Assembly (NCBI GenBank): GCA_039199225.1
Contig: JBCCSZ010000287.1
Coordinates: forward strand, 1 to 10,127
Reading direction: 5' to 3'
Source of the DNA: JBCCSZ01 sp039199225
GTDB taxonomy: Bacteria; Bacteroidota; Bacteroidia; Chitinophagales; Saprospiraceae
Length of the DNA: 10,127 bases
In this document: positions 6,263-10,127 of the stretch, piece by piece
Position numbering within the stretch: position 1 is the stretch's first letter
Layout of the letters: every line of letters begins with the position of its first letter
Program-made: the position numbers and the translations under genes
Notes under the pieces: model-generated
The model's input: the letters and a program-made list of their open reading frames with translations, nothing else
What the model was told of the DNA's origin: nothing
Databases searched by the model: none

Positions 6263-8938
6263 GTGGCAGAGAGTTATAAACATCCCGGTTTTAAAAAATT
6301 TAAGTTCCGAGAACTGAAAGTTTACGCGTCCACGGAGTGGTTGGCCGATAATAAAAAGAAATATCGCCAGGTTTTCGATCGCTATGAGACGACCTACATC
6401 TACGCTGAACTTTCTTTTTTCAATAAATACTTTGATGAAGAAGACTGGGAAATCGATGTTGAATTGCGCTGCTATTCCCTCAAGAAAGGCCGCAAGGAGG
6501 TCTGTACACTGAAATTCGAAAACCGCAAAGTATCCAAATACGATAATGTTGTCTACATCCGCGAAGGTTGGGGCAATAAAAATGAGGGCCAATTCTGGAA
6601 AAAAGGTACTTATTACTGGGAGGCATGGATTGAGAATGAGAAGGTGGCAACCAAGTACTTTTATGTCGAAGATGCCGGGAAAGGTATCTTGCCAGATGAC
6701 AATCCCTATCTGGAAGTACAATCTCTAAAGTTGTACGAAGGTCCTTACGATGATGTAAGTGAAGATGATCGCAATTATTTCAAAAGTTTTAGCAGCGAGG
6801 AAACGCGCTACATCTATGTCGAAATTGTACTGAAAAATCTCAATATCGCCAAAAGCTGGCAGTGCGAGCTGTTCACCAAGTTTTACAATGATGCCCGAGA
6901 GTTGAAAGGGCAGGTTGTCCGTTTGCAGAGGGTTGAAAAAAAGGATGAACTGATCAAAATAACTGCTGGTTGGGGGTCCAATGTCAAAGGCTCCTGGCGG
7001 AAAGACCGATATACGGCCGAGCTTATTTTTATGGATAAGCTGCTTGCTGTTATCCCTTTCGAGGTAGGAGAGGAATTTGAAGAAGGCATCTCTTCTGTGT
7101 TGTTGCCAGATCGACACAGTCCGATTATCCTCAGCCCTGACAACGACAGTGGAAAGACTTTCGAAGAGGTGATGGAACGCATGGATGCACTGATCGGTTT
7201 GCGGGACATCAAGCAAAAGGTCCGGGACCACGCCAAGTACATTCAATTCCTTCAGCTCAGAAAGGAAAAGGGCTTTGAGGAAAAAGAAGAAATCAATGTG
7301 CATTCTGTCTTCATCGGCAATCCGGGAACGGGTAAGACGACGGTGGCAGGTATGATGGGGCGTTTGTATAAGAAAATGGGCTTGCTGTCCAAGGGGCATG
7401 TCCACGAAGTCGACCGGGTCGATTTGGTCGGCGAATACATTGGACAAACGGCGCCCAAGGTGAAAGAGGCGATAGAAAAGGCGCGTGGTGGGGTATTGTT
7501 CATCGATGAGGCATACGCTTTGGCTCGCTCCAATGACGACAGCAAGGATTTTGGCCGGGAGGTCATCGAAATCCTCGTCAAGGAAATGTCCAATGGCGAA
7601 GGAGATATGGCAGTCATCGTAGCGGGTTATCCCAAGGAGATGAAGCACTTCCTGGATTCCAATCCGGGTCTGAAGTCGCGATTTAAGTTGTACTTCGAGT
7701 TTTCGGACTATCTGCCACAGGAATTGTCTGAAATTGCGCTGTACTCCTGCGTCGAAAAGGGTGTAGAACTATCAGACCCTTCCAGACTAAAGATAAACGA
7801 GATCATCGTGAATGCCTACCGGTCCCGCGACCGCAGCTTTGGCAATGCACGCTTCGTGTTTGACATCATCGAACAGGCAAAAATCAATCTTGGCCTTCGG
7901 ATCATGGGGAGTGAAAACCCAAGAGCCAGCAGCCGCGAGGAGATCAGCTTGATCGAGCTGCGCGATGTCGAGAAGATACAAATCAAGCCGCAAAAGGCCC
8001 TGCCGTCTATTCCGGTGGATGAGCCGCTGCTGACGGAGGCGCTACAGGATTTGAATCGCCTCATTGGCATGGAAAAAATCAAGGAGCAGATTCACGAGTT
8101 GGTCCGCTTGGTTCGCTACTATCGAGAGACCGAGAAAAATGTCCTCAATAACTTCTTTTTGCATACGGTCTTTATCGGCAACCCAGGAACGGGTAAGACG
8201 ACGGTGGCTCGTATTCTGACGAAGATTTATAAGTCGCTCGGCGTTTTGGAGCGCGGCCATATGGTGGAGACAGATCGCCAGGGCTTGGTGGCTGGCTTTG
8301 TTGGTCAGACAGCGATAAAAACAACTGAGAAGATTGACGAAGCCATGGGAGGCGTGCTGTTTATCGATGAGGCTTATGCTTTGACCCAGGCCGGAGCTGG
8401 CGGAGCCAGCGGAGATTTTGGCGACGAGGCCATCCAGACCTTGCTCAAGCGCATGGAGGACCATCGGGGCGAATTCTTTGTCTTTGTTGCAGGCTATCCC
8501 GATAACATGGAGACTTTCCTGAAGGCCAATCCCGGACTCAACTCTCGCTTTGACAAGGTGCTGAAGTTCGAAGATTATCTGCCGTCGGATTTGATGAATA
8601 TCGCTAACCTCATGTTTAAGGAGCAGGGCGTCGTGGTCACACCGGAGGCATCAGAGCATCTGGACAAATACCTGACCTTTATCCACGAATTCCGCGATAA
8701 GTATTTCGGCAATGCCCGAACAGTGCGAAAGGTTGTGGACGAATCCATCAAAAAGCAAAACCTACGCCTGGCCGCAATGGATCGGGAGTTGAGAGACCCC
8801 AGCATCGTCAACCTGCTGACCATCGAAGATGTTTCTCACTTCAAACTCGATAAGGACGGCTTCCTCTTCAACCGAAAAACAATCGGATTCCGCAAAAAGT
8901 CTGGAAAAGGCAAAGGGGGTGTAGCAGGAGCAAATTAA
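6263..8938 (+). CDS. Tandem CbxX/CfqX (SpoVK/CbbX)-type AAA+ ATPase with twin N-terminal beta domains
   Basis: This is an 891-residue protein read from a GTG at 6263, the first usable start after an in-frame TAG at 6224; an A-rich leader precedes it. Residues ~11-139 and ~151-270 are two copies of a beta-rich domain sharing Y-I-Y-x-E, then G-W-G, then a G/K-x-W-x-K-x-x-Y strand. Two CbxX-type AAA+ domains follow. The first has Walker A 352-360 (G-N-P-G-T-G-K-T-T), pore segment Y-I-G-Q-T-A (392-397), Walker B D415-E416, arginine finger R473 (S-R-F) and sensor-2 R530 (F-G-N-A-R). The second has Walker A 639-647, F-V-G-Q-T-A at 679-684, D702-E703, R762 and R819. Both sites look active. Relatives include SpoVK, the type VII secretion ATPase EccA and the Rubisco activase CbbX, which remodel partner proteins as rings. 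The tail (870-891) is Lys/Gly-rich. It is divergent from the Clp-like gene and ends in a hairpin. The client is unknown. Confidence 0.93.
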   Translation: MAESYKHPGFKKFKFRELKVYASTEWLADNKKKYRQVFDRYETTYIYAELSFFNKYFDEEDWEIDVELRCYSLKKGRKEVCTLKFENRKVSKYDNVVYIREGWGNKNEGQFWKKGTYYWEAWIENEKVATKYFYVEDAGKGILPDDNPYLEVQSLKLYEGPYDDVSEDDRNYFKSFSSEETRYIYVEIVLKNLNIAKSWQCELFTKFYNDARELKGQVVRLQRVEKKDELIKITAGWGSNVKGSWRKDRYTAELIFMDKLLAVIPFEVGEEFEEGISSVLLPDRHSPIILSPDNDSGKTFEEVMERMDALIGLRDIKQKVRDHAKYIQFLQLRKEKGFEEKEEINVHSVFIGNPGTGKTTVAGMMGRLYKKMGLLSKGHVHEVDRVDLVGEYIGQTAPKVKEAIEKARGGVLFIDEAYALARSNDDSKDFGREVIEILVKEMSNGEGDMAVIVAGYPKEMKHFLDSNPGLKSRFKLYFEFSDYLPQELSEIALYSCVEKGVELSDPSRLKINEIIVNAYRSRDRSFGNARFVFDIIEQAKINLGLRIMGSENPRASSREEISLIELRDVEKIQIKPQKALPSIPVDEPLLTEALQDLNRLIGMEKIKEQIHELVRLVRYYRETEKNVLNNFFLHTVFIGNPGTGKTTVARILTKIYKSLGVLERGHMVETDRQGLVAGFVGQTAIKTTEKIDEAMGGVLFIDEAYALTQAGAGGASGDFGDEAIQTLLKRMEDHRGEFFVFVAGYPDNMETFLKANPGLNSRFDKVLKFEDYLPSDLMNIANLMFKEQGVVVTPEASEHLDKYLTFIHEFRDKYFGNARTVRKVVDESIKKQNLRLAAMDRELRDPSIVNLLTIEDVSHFKLDKDGFLFNRKTIGFRKKSGKGKGGVAGAN

Positions 8939-8960
8939 ATTGCTCAGACATCTCCCTCTG

Positions 8961-8998
8961 AAATCGACCTCTTGGTATTTGACGCGAGAGGTCGATTT
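8961..8998 (+). terminator. Hairpin terminator after the tandem CbxX-like gene
   Basis: AAATCGACCTCT (8961-8972) pairs perfectly with AGAGGTCGATTT (8987-8998) around a 14-base loop, starting 22 bases after the TAA. The right arm runs into TTTTATATA, giving a weak U-tract. This is a convincing rho-independent terminator. It isolates the AAA+ gene from the histidine kinase gene downstream. Confidence 0.85.
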
Positions 8999-9312
8999 TA
9001 TATAGACTTTCTCATCATTTTCTGTCTTCCCTCTTACGCTTCTTGGCAAGATATTTGCTCTATTTTTCATAGAATCCCCCTTCTATTTCCCAACCCCCTG
9101 CGCGTAGTACAACGCCCATTGTCATCTGAACACGAGATCATTCGTCTGTAACATCCTGTCTGTAATCCTTTGTCCTTTGATTAGGACCCCTTAATCCCTT
9201 TGAACATTATTCGGTATGGTCAATGCCTTCCACATGAGGTTATTGGCTGTAAACACTGATTCCTAAACCAGATCGGTCGGTACGTCCGGCCTGTCCCCAA
9301 AACTGTTTTGCC
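8999..9312. other. Intergenic stretch before the histidine kinase gene
   Basis: No coding frame of any quality is seen here. The stretch is pyrimidine-rich on the plus strand and contains short degenerate repeats between about 9142 and 9202, such as TCTGTAAcATCC/TCTGTAATCC. TAATCCTTTG (9163-9172) recurs as TAATCCCTTTG (9192-9202). They loosely resemble the Bacteroidota -7 element TAnnTTTG with extra bases, but I cannot call a promoter. The kinase promoter is expected within this stretch. Confidence 0.35.
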
Positions 9313-10127
9313 ATGAATAATGCTGTTTTCAAAGGATCGCTTAAGGCTTTGACATTCAACCAGGAGGCCAATACCCGTGCCTTGTATCTCGCCCTGATTT
9401 TGCCTTTGGCTTGTATGATTTTTTTGTTGGAATGGGAGCCCAGGGTGCTGGTGTTTGTCTTCTTAGGCTACTCATCAGGTGTGATCGGCTTTTTGCTGGC
9501 CCGAACGATGGTTGAAAAAGACAAGCTCCTAAAAGAAGAAGACATTCTCTACCGCCTGCTGGCCACCAACATTGGTGACTTGGTGATCGTTCATCGAATG
9601 GAAGACAACAGCAATGTGTTCGTCAGCCCTTCCATCAAAGCCCATCTTGGCTACGCGCCCAACGAAATCATCTGTAAGTACGGAACCTACATCATCCATC
9701 CGGACGATCGCAAGCAGATGAGTCGCAAAATGAGCCCGGAAGCACTCCAGCGAAATCCATCATTTAATCTGACATTGAGGGTACAAAAAAAGGACAATAC
9801 CTACATCTGGATGGAGTTGGCAGGAAAAGCGATCCCGGGAGAAAGTGGGGAAACGACCTACGCCATCTTATCCTTTCGCGATGCCACTGCTCGCAAGGAA
9901 GTAGAGGCGGCCACCCAGCGTTTTGCCCAGGAATTGATGCGCAAAAATACGGAAGCACAATCGAGACAAGGGAAAACCGAGGATTTCTCGTCTTTGATGT
10001 GTTCCCACGACTTGAAAGAGCCTCTTCGGACCATCAAAAGTTACATTGGCCTACTGGATGGTAAGTATAAAAATCAACTCGATGAGGCTGGTCAGGAGTG
10101 CTTGCACTTCATCCAAGACGGCGCCAA
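9313..10127 (+). CDS. Membrane-bound PAS sensor histidine kinase, N-terminal part
   Basis: The frame from the ATG at 9313 stays open to the window end, giving 271 residues of a longer protein. Two hydrophobic segments (residues ~22-40 and ~44-64) form an inner-membrane hairpin with almost no periplasmic loop, so the signal is probably sensed in the membrane or cytoplasm. A PAS domain fills ~76-195: H-L-G-Y-A-P-N-E-I at 111-119, I-H-P-D-D-R at 128-133, and the closing S-F-R-D-A-T-A-R-K. A helical linker leads to the HisKA dimerisation helix with the H-box S-H-D-L-K-E-P-L-R-T-I at 231-241. H232 is the predicted phosphorylation site, of the type seen in phytochrome-like kinases. The ATP-binding domain and any cognate regulator lie beyond the window. 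The upstream terminator at 8961-8998 and its own intergenic region suggest independent expression. The signal is not evident. Confidence 0.9.
   Translation, partial: MNNAVFKGSLKALTFNQEANTRALYLALILPLACMIFLLEWEPRVLVFVFLGYSSGVIGFLLARTMVEKDKLLKEEDILYRLLATNIGDLVIVHRMEDNSNVFVSPSIKAHLGYAPNEIICKYGTYIIHPDDRKQMSRKMSPEALQRNPSFNLTLRVQKKDNTYIWMELAGKAIPGESGETTYAILSFRDATARKEVEAATQRFAQELMRKNTEAQSRQGKTEDFSSLMCSHDLKEPLRTIKSYIGLLDGKYKNQLDEAGQECLHFIQDGA

Noticed and set aside
6725..7648. A 307-codon minus-strand frame within the tandem CbxX-like gene
   Set aside because: It lies entirely antisense to a gene with clear Walker A/B motifs, and the translation resembles the usual Leu/His/Ile-rich antisense of such sequence.
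9163..9202. Repeated TAATCC(C)TTTG as a tandem promoter or iteron
   Set aside because: There are only two imperfect copies in a pyrimidine-rich stretch, and neither fits the -7 consensus length.

Overview
The window looks like chromosomal DNA of a member of the Bacteroidota, possibly the Saprospiria. The grounds are the style of the dihydroorotase, genes mostly without Shine-Dalgarno sites, A/T-rich leaders, a PAS/HisKA kinase of the kind common in that phylum, and an N-terminal beta-domain/tandem CbxX-type ATPase. Nothing in it is clearly mobile: I see no insertion sequence, integrase, tRNA, rRNA or CRISPR array.

Layout. (1) 1-174 is the end of an AlgJ/AlgX-like SGNH-fold protein, which converges on a small two-helix membrane protein (292-546, minus strand). 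A strong hairpin at 227-266 lies between them. (2) 714-2380 is a two-gene plus-strand unit: dihydroorotase (pyrC) and a 97-residue ankyrin-repeat protein. (3) 2395-8938 holds two large AAA+ genes transcribed divergently from a 532-bp AT-rich intergenic region. The minus-strand gene (1111 aa) is a Clp-type double-ring ATPase. The plus-strand gene (891 aa) is a tandem CbxX/CfqX (SpoVK/CbbX)-type ATPase with a duplicated beta-sandwich domain in front, and it ends in a clear hairpin terminator (8961-8998). (4) 9313 to the window end is the start of a membrane-bound PAS sensor histidine kinase, cut off just after its phospho-acceptor histidine.

The part worth attention is the AAA+ pair. The Clp-like protein keeps a fully motif-competent second ATPase domain, but that domain has lost the GYVG-type pore loop. 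Its first ATPase domain keeps a pore tyrosine but has Asn for the Walker B glutamate. It has an LGF tripeptide where ClpC proteins carry their ClpP-docking loop. Its last ~250-300 residues resemble a bacterial class I release factor (RF2/RF1 domains 1-2 and 4) from which the peptidyl-hydrolase GGQ domain is absent. Together with the adjacent SpoVK/CbbX-like protein this suggests, by inference only, a two-component AAA+ remodelling system possibly acting at ribosomes or on a translation-linked substrate. I cannot name it as a described system.
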